Assembly: GCF_020283565.1 (NCBI RefSeq)
Contig: NC_060064.1
Span: forward strand, 15,520,337 to 15,584,336
Direction of reading: 5' to 3'
Origin: Trifolium pratense
Taxonomy: Eukaryota; Streptophyta; Magnoliopsida; Fabales; Fabaceae
Length of the DNA: 64,000 nucleotides
A program made the position numbers and the translations under genes. A model generated the notes under the pieces. That model did not search any database. It was not told where the DNA came from and saw only the letters and a list, made by a program, of their open reading frames with translations. Below, piece by piece: positions 34,045 through 46,729 of this stretch; position 1 is the first letter of the stretch; every line of letters starts with the position of its first letter.

Positions 34045-34210
34045 GTTTAAAAGTAGCGATGTGGTCAAGAGTTAGTTCGATTTTTTACTCATGGGTATGA
34101 CAAAAATTCGATTGGGAGGGAAGAACTCATCTTATGTGCACCCATATGTTCTCTCATGGAGATTAATCATCACTAACGGTGGTGGAAACTTCGTACTAAT
34201 ATCATAGTAA
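34045..34210 (+). mobile_element. SINE-like element, family A copy 3
   Basis: GTAGCGATGTGGTCAAGAG is A-box-like; AGTTCGATTTTTTACTCATG is B-box-like. Then AAGAACTCATCTTATGTGC and GGAGATTAATCATC blocks lead to GGTGGAAACTTCGTACTAAT. All three family A copies lie on the plus strand. Confidence 0.65.
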
Positions 34211-35010
34211 AAAAAAAATGTTTACTTAATTCTTAAGATTACAAAGAGGTCTAATAAAGTTTACAAACATAAATGTTGGAAGGGAACGCAACTCAAAAGT
34301 GGTCTAATAATTAACAAAAAGAGCAGTCAATTCTATCATTATCAAGAAAAGAAAAAAAAACCCAACCAAAATTCGAAAGAGCACCGAAAAATAAAAATGA
34401 AACATAAATTTGATGTCACAGGTCAAGCCTTCAATCTAAAGTTTCAAATAATCATTAAGTCATTTGTCAAAAAAAAAAATTAATTAAGTAATTTTTGTAA
34501 GTTATAGTTTTCATATTCATGTTTACTTACTAGAAAACTATCAATTCTTAAGGATCTTGGAATATATGATTCTCACATGATAAAGACTTTAAATGACATA
34601 CCTTCATCCATGATGATGGAAGTAGTAACAATAATTCTCTGATTCTCAATCTATCTCTTTCCCGTCCGTTCTTTCTCATACCCATTCTTGATGGTAATAT
34701 GGTAGAGAAACATTTATGGAAGAGACATAACCCTTAGACATTCATTGATTGGTTAGTAGCTTCCATCAAGTTACATACATTAATTATAGAAATTCACTTG
34801 TACCTCTTCCTGAATTCTTTATCTTTCACATTAATATTCATTCCCTTTCACATGAATATTCACATCCTTACATATATATATTTGCACCCTTTCACGTTAA
34901 TATTTACATCCTTTCACACGAGTCACCATACATGAAAAATGATAATTAAATTATTCTTACAATTTTAATTACTATTTGTTTATAAGTCTTTTTAATTATG
35001 TTTTATGGTA
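34211..35010. other. Intergenic, no gene seen
   Basis: The region 34800-34930 has repeated ATTCACATCCTTTCACA-like steps, a weak tandem texture. Nothing else was resolved. Confidence 0.5.
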
Positions 35011-35016
35011 CCATCG

Positions 35017-35441
35017 TGTTATGGACTAGGTCTAGAAGCCCAACAACTGAGGATTTGATAGCTGGGCCATATAGCAAGGCCCAACGAGGATCATCCAACA
35101 AATGACTTCTACGAGTCAACGGTCTCAATGCTCGACGCATTGTAACGGCCGATTACTGGAATGATGAACATTAACTGCTCATCATGGCTCTCTAGCTGTT
35201 TTCTGGCAGCCACTTGATGGTCATTAATGTCATCAAAGGTCTTGGCCCAGCGCTGGGGGCTATATATACAACCTTCACAAGCATTCACATGATACACATT
35301 CTAAACACCCAGAGAAAACTTTTGCTTCACTCTCACTGACTTGAGCTTCGGAACACCTGCAGGTACACAACCCACCGCTTCACCGAGGGTTTCAACGGAG
35401 CTATGCCGGATGCGGTCGCAACTTCTGATCAGGTAAGATCA
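35017..35441 (+). mobile_element. Solo LTR, gypsy type, with CATCG target duplication
   Basis: A 425 bp unit starts TGTTATGGAC and ends AAGATCA. CATCG occurs immediately on both sides (35012-35016 and 35442-35446). It contains a TATATATA promoter-like box (about 35261) and the block CTGACTTGAGCTTCGG followed by ACACCTGCAGGTAC, a wording I associate with plant Ty3/gypsy LTRs. No internal region is present, so it is the product of LTR-LTR recombination. Confidence 0.87.
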
Positions 35442-35446
35442 CATCG

Positions 35447-38400
35447 TAAGACCGGTGATGTTTTCGGTAAAGAATCACAAATAAATATAGTGAAGACGAA
35501 GATGTTGTGTCGAGTGTGTGCGGTAAAATTATACATGATATTATTAGAAATGAAAGCATCAAAGAGAGTTGGGATAACATAAATCGTTGAAAAGATTGTG
35601 GAACTAGACTTGGATGTTTTGAACATGTAGAAAGATTTGTAGATTATGTGGTAAAAATAGGTGGATCGGGTGGATGGTAGTCAAATCACTATAGATGCCA
35701 AGAAAGACCTAAAAATGCTATAAAAGTATTTATTAAGCAAATAAAGATTAAATATTCGTTTGATGTAAATAGGATAATGATGTGATAAGATAAGCAAGAT
35801 ATTAGTTATTTTATTTTATATAAATTTTAAACGTACAAAAAATTATATAATTTTGTAATAAAAATCATTGACACTACTCTATAAACATGATAGTAGTTAT
35901 CTTAATATTTCTTTGAGTTGTGTTGTTGACATTGTAGGTATTTATTATCCACCAGTTCAGTGAACTCTTTTGTAAAGCTCATTAAAAAATAAGTCAATAA
36001 AATTGTTCATAATTTTGCTAAAGTGACTCCATGTTTTCATCATATTTCTATATGCATGTATCCACAATATTTTTATAATTATGAATGAAATGAGATAAGA
36101 TCTTTTAACAGTTAAAAATAAAAAATAAAAACATATAGCTCTAAGAGAATGCTGTTTTCGGTCTATACATGATTATGAATGGAAGTATAGTACTAGTACT
36201 TAACTTAAAGAGCAACTGAGGAACAACTTAATTATTTATTTTAAAATTTAAAGCAAAAGAATAATAATTGAACCACATGTGGCAGAACTTTACGATATTA
36301 TTTTTTTGATAACACGAGCTTTGCTTTACGATATTATAAGTAGGTATTTTTTTATGTTTCATACTATAATATACCTAATTGTTAGGTTAAAAAATATCAA
36401 AATTATTAGGTTGAACTTTATGACTGGAGTTCGAATTTTGGCTCTCTCACTTATATGAGTGAGTTTATCATTTCATATTGTGTGATAACGGTGCATACTT
36501 TTAGTAAATTAGTGGTGAAGAAATGCTTTCGTATACTTGTCTAATTAACTATAGTATTTATTTGGTGGCCAAGAGAAACATGCCATGTTCAATGAACAAA
36601 TTATTAGGAGATTTTGGATCAGTGCTCCCAAATAATCAGACATGGAATTGAACTAATTAATTTATGTTTGAATTTTATGATGATAAATTTTAGTTAGATT
36701 TTGCCTAATTTTAAATTGAACTACAGATAATCATGACTCATTTTCCCGAGAATACGAGAGTCAACACAAAAAAATATTTGTAAAAATAGTGTTCTTAATT
36801 TTTTTGGGTAAAAATAGTGTTCTTAATTTTTTTTGAACCGTCAAAATAATTTTATTAAAGAGCATTTAATAAAGTATAAGTAGTACTAAATCCACCAATA
36901 TCGAATCAGTACATAAGGTACTTCAACAATAACCCGGAAAAAATAAAAAAGAGCCTCAATAACAAAAATGGGAGACTTCCATACCCAAAAAAAAACTTAT
37001 AACCACCCTTCCATTATCTAACAATACAATCGAGAGGATATACATTCCATTCATAATACAAACATGGGATATGCTTAATTTTCTCCACCGCTTCGCAAAC
37101 TTCATGAGACATGAGAGAAAGATAACATTGTTTTTTAAAATAGTGTTCTTAATTTTTTATTTTTTTTTGGGCTTGTTGCCCTCTTTATGTACCAAAAAAA
37201 AAATAGTGTTCTTAATTTTAAAAAGAAGAAAGAGTACACCATTTTCTCTCCTCTAAAACTCAACTTGCAAAACAAAACTAAAGGCGGCATTTTAATTTGG
37301 TCATGCATTTTTTGTTATAATACAATTTATTTTTCACTCAATGATCATAATACAACTTATCATCTATATCTATATATCCAAAATCGTCATCATCAAGACA
37401 TTTTATTTATCCATTTTCATACCAACCTTGCTCAAAAGTCACACAACCCATGTTCAATAACTTAGAACATGAAACTTGGAACATGCATCACGTTGTGGGA
37501 TCCAAAATGGACACACATGCATGCATGAATGCATTTTTTTTTTTTTTTTTGGGTTTCTAATTGAGGCATCTCATGATCTCAAATTGTTTTTCCCTAAAGA
37601 TTGGCTTTTTACAAAGAGTAAATAAGTAATTTAAGGGGTGTCCATTTTATGGATCACAAATTTATTTTAAGGAAATTTTGGGAATCCTTCATTCTCATGT
37701 CTGTTTTAAGTTTTATAAATTATGCTTAGGAACTTTTTATTCATAAAACTACAAATTATATGGCCTTCCTCAATCAACAAATATATTTGGGATATGCTAA
37801 CTAATGTTTCCGAAGAATCGGTTAAGAAAATAAAAAAGGTAAAGTTTGTATTGAAAATAAACATTCTTTATAAATTTTTTTGAAAAAGTTAAATTAGGTC
37901 ATCAAATGGGAGAAAACTCATGGATACGTATAATCAAGAAACATGCTTCTATTTTCATTGGTCAGTGCAAGTGGGTTGCCCGAATTTCGGGTCAAAAGCT
38001 AAAACTGGTTGTCTATCAGCTATATACTATCTCATATGAAATATGAAATAGTATTAGAAATAGCTAAAACTGGTTCTTTATAAATTAAGGAATAGTACAC
38101 TCTCAGATCTCAAGTCAATACCATCATACCCATCTAAGTGGATTATAATTTTAAAAATATTGACTACACAAGTTTCAACATAACATTACTATACTATTTG
38201 ATTTCCTTATTTTTTAGGCCGAACTGGACGTGAACTAGTGTAGCTTCGAGAGAACTAGTTAACATTTTTTTTATATATTTTTCACAATTTAGTTAGCAAG
38301 TCCCATCATATCAATTATAATAAAAAAGTCTCATCGTATTTCATTTATCCAATAATAAAAATTAACTCGTACATGATGCAAAACTTATTATTCACCACAA

Positions 38401-38830
38401 AACGAGCTTCTTTTTTGTCCTTTTTTTTATTTTGATATTTTTTTCCTTTCGTGTCCTTCCTGATCCATTATTTAAATATCAGCATACATAAAAGTTCATT
38501 TATACAGTACATCTCAATGTATGAATGAACACATGAGAATACAACAATTTTATGATCTACTGATTCACTAATTTATTAATAAATGTCACAACCATGAGTT
38601 GTGAATGTTAATTTAGCTAATGTTTATTGAACATACATTTTACTTTCACAATTAACCAGTTTAGCTAAATTTTTGGAAGATAAGTTTAGATAATCGTGGC
38701 ACAGAATCTATAATTTATCTTAGAAACAAATTAAGAACCGTAGAACAAAAACACAAACGAGAAAAATGATGAAAAGGTGAGAGATTTAAAAACATTAAAC
38801 AATTATTAAAAAGATTTCAAGAAAAGTCAA
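35447..38830. other. Intergenic; decayed SINE-like pieces only
   Basis: No gene is supported across 3.4 kb. Apart from the SINE-like copy at 36380-36520, a piece at 37872-37915 and another at 38093-38145 resemble the two ends of the minus-strand SINE at 43392-43512, as if about 180 bp had been inserted or replaced between them. Confidence 0.45.
36380..36520 (+). mobile_element. SINE-like element, family B copy 2
   Basis: CTGGAGTTCGAATTTTGGCTC is B-box-like, followed by CTCACTTATATGAGTGAG (a short hairpin). Similar in layout to 27990-28165. Confidence 0.45.
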
Positions 38831-38990
38831 CAAAAAAAAATTAAGAATACGCGCACAGTTGAATTGACCAAGCCACCACCACGTTGCGTCCGAACCAAGA
38901 CGCACACTGGACGGTGCTTTCACCAAACCTACAATAGTGGGCCCCATTTAATTCCCGAACCAAATTAGGTTCGGATATTCTTTTCCCCCT

Positions 38991-39000
38991 TCTATAAATT
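38991..39000 (+). promoter_or_regulatory. TATA box of the ERD15-like gene
   Basis: TCTATAAATT, preceded by a GC-richer promoter with CCACCACGTTGCG (CACGTT, ABRE-like). Stress or ABA control would fit the family but is inferred. Confidence 0.6.
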
Positions 39001-39662
39001 CACGTTCTCGATTCGCTTCAACGCGTGTCTCTCGATTCTCGCTAACGATATTTCTCTGGTAATTCCTTTTTCTTCGTTCTCTCTATCCTCGAACTTTCGT
39101 TTTCATTTTCTCTACTTTAATTAATTGCACCAAAATTCAACTATTACTTATTCGTTCAATTTTCAATAATTATTTGCTTGATCGATTATCTGAAACTATT
39201 GAATTTCATTTTTTGTGTGAATTTTTTATTACATGAATTTAACCGATCTTTACTCGAAAGGAGTCAAAATAGAGTTGATTTTGAATTTTCATTTCAGATC
39301 TGGCTTTTCATTTTCTTTTTCTTTTTTTCTTTTTTTTTTTCACGTGTGATCTAATTTTATTCTTCCACCTGCAAAAATCATCACAATTTTTTATGTGATT
39401 TATTTTATGATTTTTGTGAAATTATTGGAATTGAAATTATCTCCTGATAGTAATGTTCAGATATATTCAGAAAAATTAGAATTAAAGGTTTATGTAGCAG
39501 TTAGATCATAAATTCATAAAAAAAGTTCATATTTTATTATTATGATTAGAATTTTGCGTTGTTTATGGTTTTCTTGGATTATTGATCTTTAATAAGATTG
39601 TTGAATGTTTTTTTATGATGCAGATTAAGGAAAAAAGTGATATAAGAGTGAAGGTGATCAAG

Positions 39663-40268
39663 ATGGCATTAGTATCTGGAGGAAGATCAACACTAAACCC
39701 TAATGCACCACTTTACATTCCGGCTGCTTTTCGCCATGTGGAGGATTTCTCTCCGGAATGGTGGCAGTTGGTGACAACACTTACATGGTATCATGATTAC
39801 TGGGTTAGCCAGCTAAATGAAGATGAAGACTTTTATGATGATGATGAATTTGTTGGCAATGATGTGGTTGATTTGTTGCCTGATGCATTTGATCTTGATG
39901 TTGATGATGATCTTTCTATTGAAGCTCAACTTGAAGAGTTTATCAGGTCTTCTGAAGCACAAGGTATATAATTGTGTAACATAATTTGGTCTTTGAAATT
40001 TTAGGCATGAATAATGGTTTTGAAGATTAGTTATGAAAAATATCTAATTAGTCACAAAAGTATTAATCAATGTTGTTGAATAGAGGCACTAGAATTTGGA
40101 CAAATTGTTATTGTATTTGAACAAATCGATATTATCTGTAATCTGCGATTGACAACATTGGGATTAATTTTTTATTATGAATAGTTGAGTTTGATTTTTG
40201 ATTTGCTAATGAGGGGTTTTGATCTTTCAGAGCAAACTTTTGTGGAGGCAAAGAAATTTACTGGATGA
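39663..40268 (+). CDS. ERD15: ERD15/CID1-like PAM2-motif protein, short C-terminus
   Basis: Two coding exons, 39663-39963 and 40231-40268, join in phase to 112 residues. A leader intron (39059-39623, GT-AG) precedes the ATG. The N-terminus MALVSGGRSTLNPNAPLYIP is the PAM2 motif (about residues 9-20), which binds the MLLE domain of poly(A)-binding protein. FSPEWWQLVTTLTWYHDYW and an acidic middle (VVDLLPDAFDLD) are family marks. The usual C-terminus ending in QPR is absent: translation ends EQTFVEAKKFTG. After the splice, another frame reads PKTELPTHLPKRPNA, similar to the family tail, so a frameshift may have shortened this copy. ERD15-type proteins act in drought/ABA responses. Confidence 0.9.
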
Positions 40269-40970
40269 GCCGAAGACGGAGCTTCCAACACATCTACCAA
40301 AGAGGCCGAATGCGATGATCTTGCTTTAGCTTTCGGTCGTTTAGCTAATGTATCATGTCAGATTTAACTTTCTGTAACTTTTGTATAGGTAAAGTTTCAA
40401 ATTTCAATCATTCCTTCTTACCAAAATCTATGGTAAATAGAGAGAAGGAAAAGAAAAAATGTAAAAAATATTTCAAGTATTGACGTTGTAATAGCTGCTA
40501 CAAGTAATATGGCAAAATGAGAATAGAAAAAAGTAAAAAAGAAGTAAGATTTGTTTTACTCATAAATTTTTACCTATCTTCAAAATGGATGCATTCAACT
40601 TCACGCTGCCTGTAAATTTTGTTTGACAGAACTCAGTGTGATGGAGTTTGACAACACCATACTACTAATTTAGAAGCAATCAGTTGACCAATATTAAACG
40701 TATTCAAACACAAATATTATAATCTAATTCTTGAATATTTAAACAGAAATTGCTAAAACATTCTAATGTATTTTTTCTCGGAACAAAAAATGTATTTTAG
40801 CTTCTCTTCTTGTCTGATGAATTGCAAATACGGTGAATCCCTTGCTCCCCAGTGATGTTAATCCAAGACACTCGTGAGTGCAAATTATTTAACTTTTATT
40901 AATGATTATCATATTTAATGATTATCATATAAAAATAAAAAACATGAATATTAGAATTATAAGAATTCAA
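40269..40970. other. 3' UTR of the ERD15-like gene and intergenic sequence
   Basis: No gene is seen. The first part includes the frame remnant PKTELPTHLPKRPNA and then probable 3' UTR. Confidence 0.5.
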
Positions 40971-40974
40971 TGTA

Positions 40975-41145
40975 TCTATTACTCGGCCTCCTCTTCCTCC
41001 CGGAGTTGTGCTTTTCCTTTGTCTTTTGACAAAACCGAGGTTCTGAGGGCTCCCCGAGTTCCGCTTTTCCAGCTTCTCTCGCTGTTTTGGGGAGCTGTTC
41101 CACCAGTTGAGTTAGAGTCGAGGTGGGGAAGATCGGTTATTCCTT
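40975..41145 (-). repeat. GC-richer segment sharing a 45 bp block with 43650-43705
   Basis: On the minus strand it reads AAAGGAAAAGCACAACTCCG then GGAGGAAGAGGAGGCCGAG. The plus strand at 43650-43695 has nearly the same words. Origin unknown; the base composition is unlike the flanks, so it is probably part of a dispersed element. Confidence 0.5.
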
Positions 41146-41307
41146 CATCCCAATATATAGAAGAAGAAGAATGTATATTTACTCTGAGTAAATAATGATT
41201 TTGGTCTTCGAGTGTATAAGACGATATTGTTTGCACGTCCATTGAAGAAAAATGCACATCCACACACAACCTTTCCATCGTGGAAAAATACGTTTGTGAT
41301 TATTCCT

Positions 41308-41465
41308 CCTTTTATTCCTCTCCAATTCCTTCTCCTTTTGCTTGTTTTGTGAGTGTGAAGAGAGTGAAATTTAAAATAAATAAGTGATGATGAGAGAGAA
41401 GAAATGATGAGAGATATAGACACATAAAAAAAGAAGAAGAGGGAATTGGAGAGGAATAAAAGGAG
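41308..41465. mobile_element. Foldback MITE with 24 bp perfect inverted ends
   Basis: CTCCTTTTATTCCTCTCCAA then TTCC (41308-41331) is exactly reversed at 41442-41465. The 110 bp between is non-coding purine-rich sequence. The small frames across it are not genes. Confidence 0.8.
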
Positions 41466-42056
41466 AGGATTCAAATCCAGGTTTACCTTAAAGGTTTCTC
41501 ACTTAATGCAAACAGACATTTCTCAAACTTTGTTTTAGATCTTATTCTTTGGTGATATAAGGAAAAAAGATAGTACAAAGAGATTTGAGAAGAGGTTCAA
41601 ATATAAAAAATAAAGGTGCAAAATTTGAATAATTATAATATTAGTAGAAGTTTTTCTAAGTGAAGGAGTGCAGGTACATGATAGAATTTCAAAATTTGTT
41701 CTTTAAAATCCGACAACAAAAAGTATGAGAGAATATATCTGTACATGAAAGACACAACACAACAAATCTTACAATTTATTAAAAAAAGTCTTACAACTCA
41801 TCTAAAAACTACATACAGTCACCAACTTTGACATCTATCTAAACAGCAGCCATGGAGTGTAGTACTAATCTCTATATTCTCTTTCTAAGGTTGGTGGTTG
41901 AAATCACATTCACACCAACATGGTGGAGAAAATTGAACGCAAAAGCTTCTCATTGCAAACACATTATTGCCTCTAAAACAAGTCAGTTCAGTTACAGGCT
42001 TACAGCTCCTACTATCATTCTCAACGAAAGCCACAGGCAAACCGATTCAATTCTTT

Positions 42057-45000
42057 TCATGCAGATATCTCTGACCCTGCCCCTACCAATTCTGTATCTT
42101 CGTCTTCAAGTTTTTTCCTTCTTTGAGCTTCAAGTTTAGTTTGGTTACCAATAGCTTCAGATATAGCTTTTGGTAACCAAAAACCAGCTTTCTCAGGAGA
42201 TGGGGCCCGGTCAAGTACCAATGGTTCTCTCAAAGTTATTTCAACTCCATCATAGGTCGATAATTTCATGGTTGCTTCACCTAGAAGACCCAAAGAGAAC
42301 CAACCGAAACCAGCTATTGATATGTCCATGCAGTTGACATCCCAACTTGTTCCAGATACTTTTACTTCCCTTTCTTTCCATGTACCTAGTTCTGCTCCGC
42401 GGTCATTACCGATCGGAGGCTGGAATAAGAACAAAAATGAAAATTTAAATTAGAGAAAACATAGTGTTAGAACAGCAAATCTGTCTCTAAAGTAAATACA
42501 TAAAAACACACAAGACATAAATCGTTGGTCACAAAATTCGGCCAATTGTCCCTACGTCTTTGACAATAGAGTGACTACTATAGTTTCTATTATCATCTGC
42601 AGTGTTTAGGGTTATACAGTACCCTACAAAGCTGTGATTAAATACCACAGTCCAAATTACAGTGTATTGCTACAATCGAGTGTCCGTTCATTTAGCAGTG
42701 AATATAAAGCATAAACCATGCAAGCTGCACAAATTTGCCAAGCAATACATATATACCTTAAAACCAAGTCAGCCTACACCCCCCATACTTACTTTCTGTC
42801 ATATTGAAGTGATCATCTATAAATTTACATCTGAGATCCAAAGATTTACACTTTAATGTGAGAGTATTAGCAAAATTACACTGACAGCTCACTGTAAACT
42901 TTAAATAATAAAGGATTATTGAAGACTTCAGAAACAATTTCTGTTCATCAATAATTTATATTACTAGCAACTAATAAGACAGTGTATAACTTATTTCTTT
43001 GTGGACTGTAATTGAAAGAAAAATTGTTTAGGACATATCTTCTTTGTTTATTCAATTACTCCATTATGCAGAACAGTTGCCATGAACAGGATTTTATAGT
43101 TGTGTTAACATAGGATCTTAAACTAACTAAGCTACAATTAAAAATAATAAAACTTCTACGGCATTAATAAAAAAACTGAATTTAATATTAATATACAATT
43201 AAAGAGAAGCGATTACACTTGCCTCTACACTTATATATACCTACAAATTTACGCTTCTAAAATAATCCCAACCCAACTTACATGCAACTGATATGCATAA
43301 TAAACTAATCTAAAAAACTGAAGAATGGAACATGTATATGGGACCTAAAAAGGTTTTTTTTTGATAAAAGAAATCTCAAGTTTATTTACTTTTTTTTTGA
43401 AGAAGCTAAATTAGCCCACTCAAATTGGCGCCAGAGAGAATCGAACCTCAGACCTCAAGAGGAGCACACTCCCAGGTCCCAAGCCAATACCAATGCACCA
43501 ACCCAAATGGGTTTAAGTTTATTTACTTAATAAAAATTCCTTTTTTTCCTAAGCTTGGGGTTGAATTTAAAAGTGCTTATTTTTAAATAAATTCTAAAGT
43601 TTACACAACATACTCCGGAGTATGTAGTATGAAGTATTTTCATCGTCAAAAGACAACGGAAAAGCACCAATCCGGGAGGAAGAGGAGGCCGAGAAAGAAG
43701 AGAAGTGGAAGGTCAATCTATCTTCATTCACATGTTTTACAACTACCAACATATGGGGCTTGATAAAAAATAATAATTAACACCGATAATCAATATTATA
43801 TATCACTGAGCGTGTGGCAACCGCAATCAGCAACAAAGAAGCAAAAAAGCTTCCGTTTTCAGAGTGCTACTGTTAAATGAGATTCAAAGTTTATTTACTG
43901 ATTAAAATGTCCTTTTTTCTTCTAAAAAGTATGTCTTAGATTTCAGGACATAAAGTAGCACCTTTTTTGCTTCAGGAAGTCCCGAAACGAATTTGTGAAG
44001 TTTGAATAGCAAAGCAAAGATCTTTCCAGCATATTCCATGCCCACATTGCCTAGACACCCTACCCTAGACACCCAATTGTATAATGTGCTCAAAAGTCAA
44101 AACTCAAATATATAAAAGTACACTCCCCCTACCCTAGACACCCTTTCGAAAATCAAAAGATATATTTCTCGTTAGATTCTTCAAATACAAAAGTATAACA
44201 TGCAGAGACACCATGCAAAATCTTCCTTTCTATCACATGTTAAGTGAGATATGCAAGAGCATAAAGGGATCAGGAAAAATATGAAATGAGCAAAGATTTA
44301 ATAATCTTTATGCTTGTTTCATGTAGAAAATCTGTTCTTCCCTAGAGTTCTTCAAGATGGAATTCAGTATGAGCAAATCAATCAAACGGATTAAACAAAA
44401 GATGGTCAAGATACTGAAAAATGCAGTCTTATACCTACTCAGTAAAACAAAGTATAACCGCATAAACACTATTGATATTGATGGAAGAATATTTAGTTTT
44501 GTAGGATAATAAGAAAAAATTTACCTGAAGCCTGACACCAACATGATTATTCCAAATCTCATTAGCGTTTTCGATTTTTCCCATGTGTAGAGAAACATTT
44601 GCCGATGCCCAAACTGTGACATATATTGTTTCAACAGAGGATTCAATGAGGTCAAGTCTCGCCAAGCCGCCAACATGTATAGCTTGTCCTGCCTGCAAAA
44701 TAAAATCAGCATGTATGATTCAAATAGTATCTCGTGTTTGAAAAATACATCAGTACTGTCAGTTGCGGATTGCGAAAAAAATAGTTGTTTGTTCGAATTC
44801 CGCTACGCTACGCTGCAATGCTATAGCGCCGCTGTTTGACAACACTTTGGACTAAATAGTGTATCACATGACAATAGCAATTTGCTCAAATACCGCTATG
44901 CTATAGCTGCAATCTAATAACACTGATATAAATACTAATACACACAAAAACCTTATAATCTCCATATACCAGATAATTGCACGGATCGTAAACATTCAAA

Positions 45001-46649
45001 GAAAACAAAACACTTACATAAGAACTATTCTCATTTCTGTTAGCTATTAACTAAGGGACATGCAAAAAGCACACATATAAATGTATAATCTATGCAAGAA
45101 AATAAGAGAATGACAGGTAGCAATAAGTAACTTGCCTTAATTCTATATGTCTGAGGTCGAAGTTCCTTCCGTATCTCAATCATCTTTTGTTCCTCCCGGT
45201 TCAATCTCATCGACAATAAATACGGATGCAAGAGCCCTGGAGTATCAAACATCTTAGCTTTAGCCGACAAAATTCCTCCAATTCTCAATATCCCAAGCGT
45301 CGTCCCAGGAACTGGAGCTTCTGTGAGCTTTGTAACTTTGGCTCCTTCTTTCTTCGCAAAAGCATTGATTAGAGTCGACTTCCCAGCGTTTTGAGCCCCA
45401 ATCACCCACACATTCCCACGAGGACCGGCCAAAGTCTTTACAAACGACAACACATTCCTCACTCCCAAATCCTTTCGAGAACTGACCAAATAAACCGCAC
45501 TTAACTTAGGCGCTCCTCCAGCACTTGCGCGGTGTCGAACCCATCTATCCAACCTCGTAGGAGAAACCTGAGACGGCAGGAGATCAACCTTAGTAGCCAC
45601 AAGAACAAGCTTCGGCAATCTCTTACCCTTCTTCGAATTCTCCTGAATACCTTCAAAAGCCTTAAACAACGATTTCACAGCCGTTCTCGGGAAAGAACCA
45701 TCAAAATCAACACAATCAACAACCATAACAACAACAGTAGAACTACCACTACCAGCAGGATTCATTAACCTAGTCGAAATCAACCTATCGAAATCAAAAT
45801 CAGGGATCAAATTCTCAGCTGTGTTATTCTTCACCTGCCCATAATTTCTCAAGGAATGACACCTAGCACAAACAGTAACCTCTTCTTTCACCTTCTCAGC
45901 TTCTCTAACCATTCTCTTCTTCTCAGCTTTTGATACTTTCTTCTTCCTTGCCCTCTCCAAAACCTCCTCAGTAACATTACCATAACCAACCCCTGCTTGT
46001 TTAAACCCATCTAAATCAAGCTCACCATCATTTTCTTCACCAAGTAACATAGCTTCTAACTCATCAAACTCATTAATTGACCCCTGAACTTCTTCACCCT
46101 CGTCGTCATCATCATCATCATCGTCTTCTTCTTCATCATCTTCGTCGCCGTCTTCTGGTTCTTCATCTTCATCAAACACATAATCATCATCTGTAAAATT
46201 TTCAACTTTGACCTCTTTTTGTTGGTAAAACCCAGGAAGGTTTTGATCTTTATCTTGCATGAAAATTCCACAACCAGGGCAAATGAGTCCAAGAGCTTCA
46301 TCTTCATCTCTACCTTCACTCAAAACCGGGTTTCTACTATCTCTTCTGGGTCTCTGAGTGGGGTTACCGTTCAGCGCAAAAGCAATAAAAGACGAAGCTT
46401 TATGAAAGCGTTTAGTAGTATCTAGAATTAAATCATGTAAAATAGAAATGGGTGTGAGAAAAATGAATATGGGGGTGCTGAAAATTGAAAGAGGAAGAAG
46501 AAGAATAATGAAAGGAGTAAGTTAGTTAGTTAGTTACCTGTGAAATGGCGAAGAGATGGAAATGCGTGATGTTGTGGGTTGTTGAAAATGGGTAGTTTTG
46601 AAGTGAGGTTAGTGGAAGGAAGTAGAATTGTAGAGAATAAAATTGCCAT
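42057..46649 (-). CDS. BPG2: BPG2, chloroplast circularly permuted GTPase (YqeH-like)
   Basis: Four exons (46649-46538, 46421-45136, 44692-44525, 42419-42057) join to 642 residues. The first 40-60 residues (MAILFSTILLPSTNL...) look like a chloroplast transit peptide. A CPGCG zinc motif lies near 85, a long acidic run near 112-148 and CARC near 222-225. GTPase motifs come in permuted order: G4 TKVD near 314, G1 GAQNAGKS near 379, G3 DTPG near 430. The C-terminus includes AGQAIHVGGLARLDL and FGWFSLGL. The family helps chloroplast ribosome/rRNA maturation and is linked to brassinosteroid-responsive greening. Intron 2 begins GC (AAG followed by GCAAGT), a GC-AG intron. Intron 3 is 2.1 kb and carries a SINE. 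The gene appears intact. Confidence 0.96.
43392..43512 (-). mobile_element. tRNA-derived SINE in BPG2 intron 3
   Basis: On the minus strand TTGGTGCATTGGTATTGG (A-box-like) and AGGTTCGATTCTC (B-box) are 50-60 bp apart; the tail at low coordinates is GAAGAAGC next to a T-run. It lies in the same orientation as BPG2. Confidence 0.65.
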
Positions 46650-46729
46650 GGCTTCAAAATCAAATTGTGGAGATAATGAGATAAACTGGTTCAGGAGCCA
46701 GGACAGTGGCACCAACACAGTATAGTACA

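Noticed and set aside
35429..35626. 65-codon minus-strand frame after the solo LTR
   Set aside because: No recognisable motif, no start context, and it overlaps the LTR end.
41145..41474. 109-codon minus-strand frame
   Set aside because: It reads through the foldback MITE; the repeated hydrophobic and Phe runs come from T-rich arms.
46056..46319. Met/Lys-rich 87-codon frame
   Set aside because: Shadow of the acidic GAT/GAA-rich part of BPG2 exon 2.
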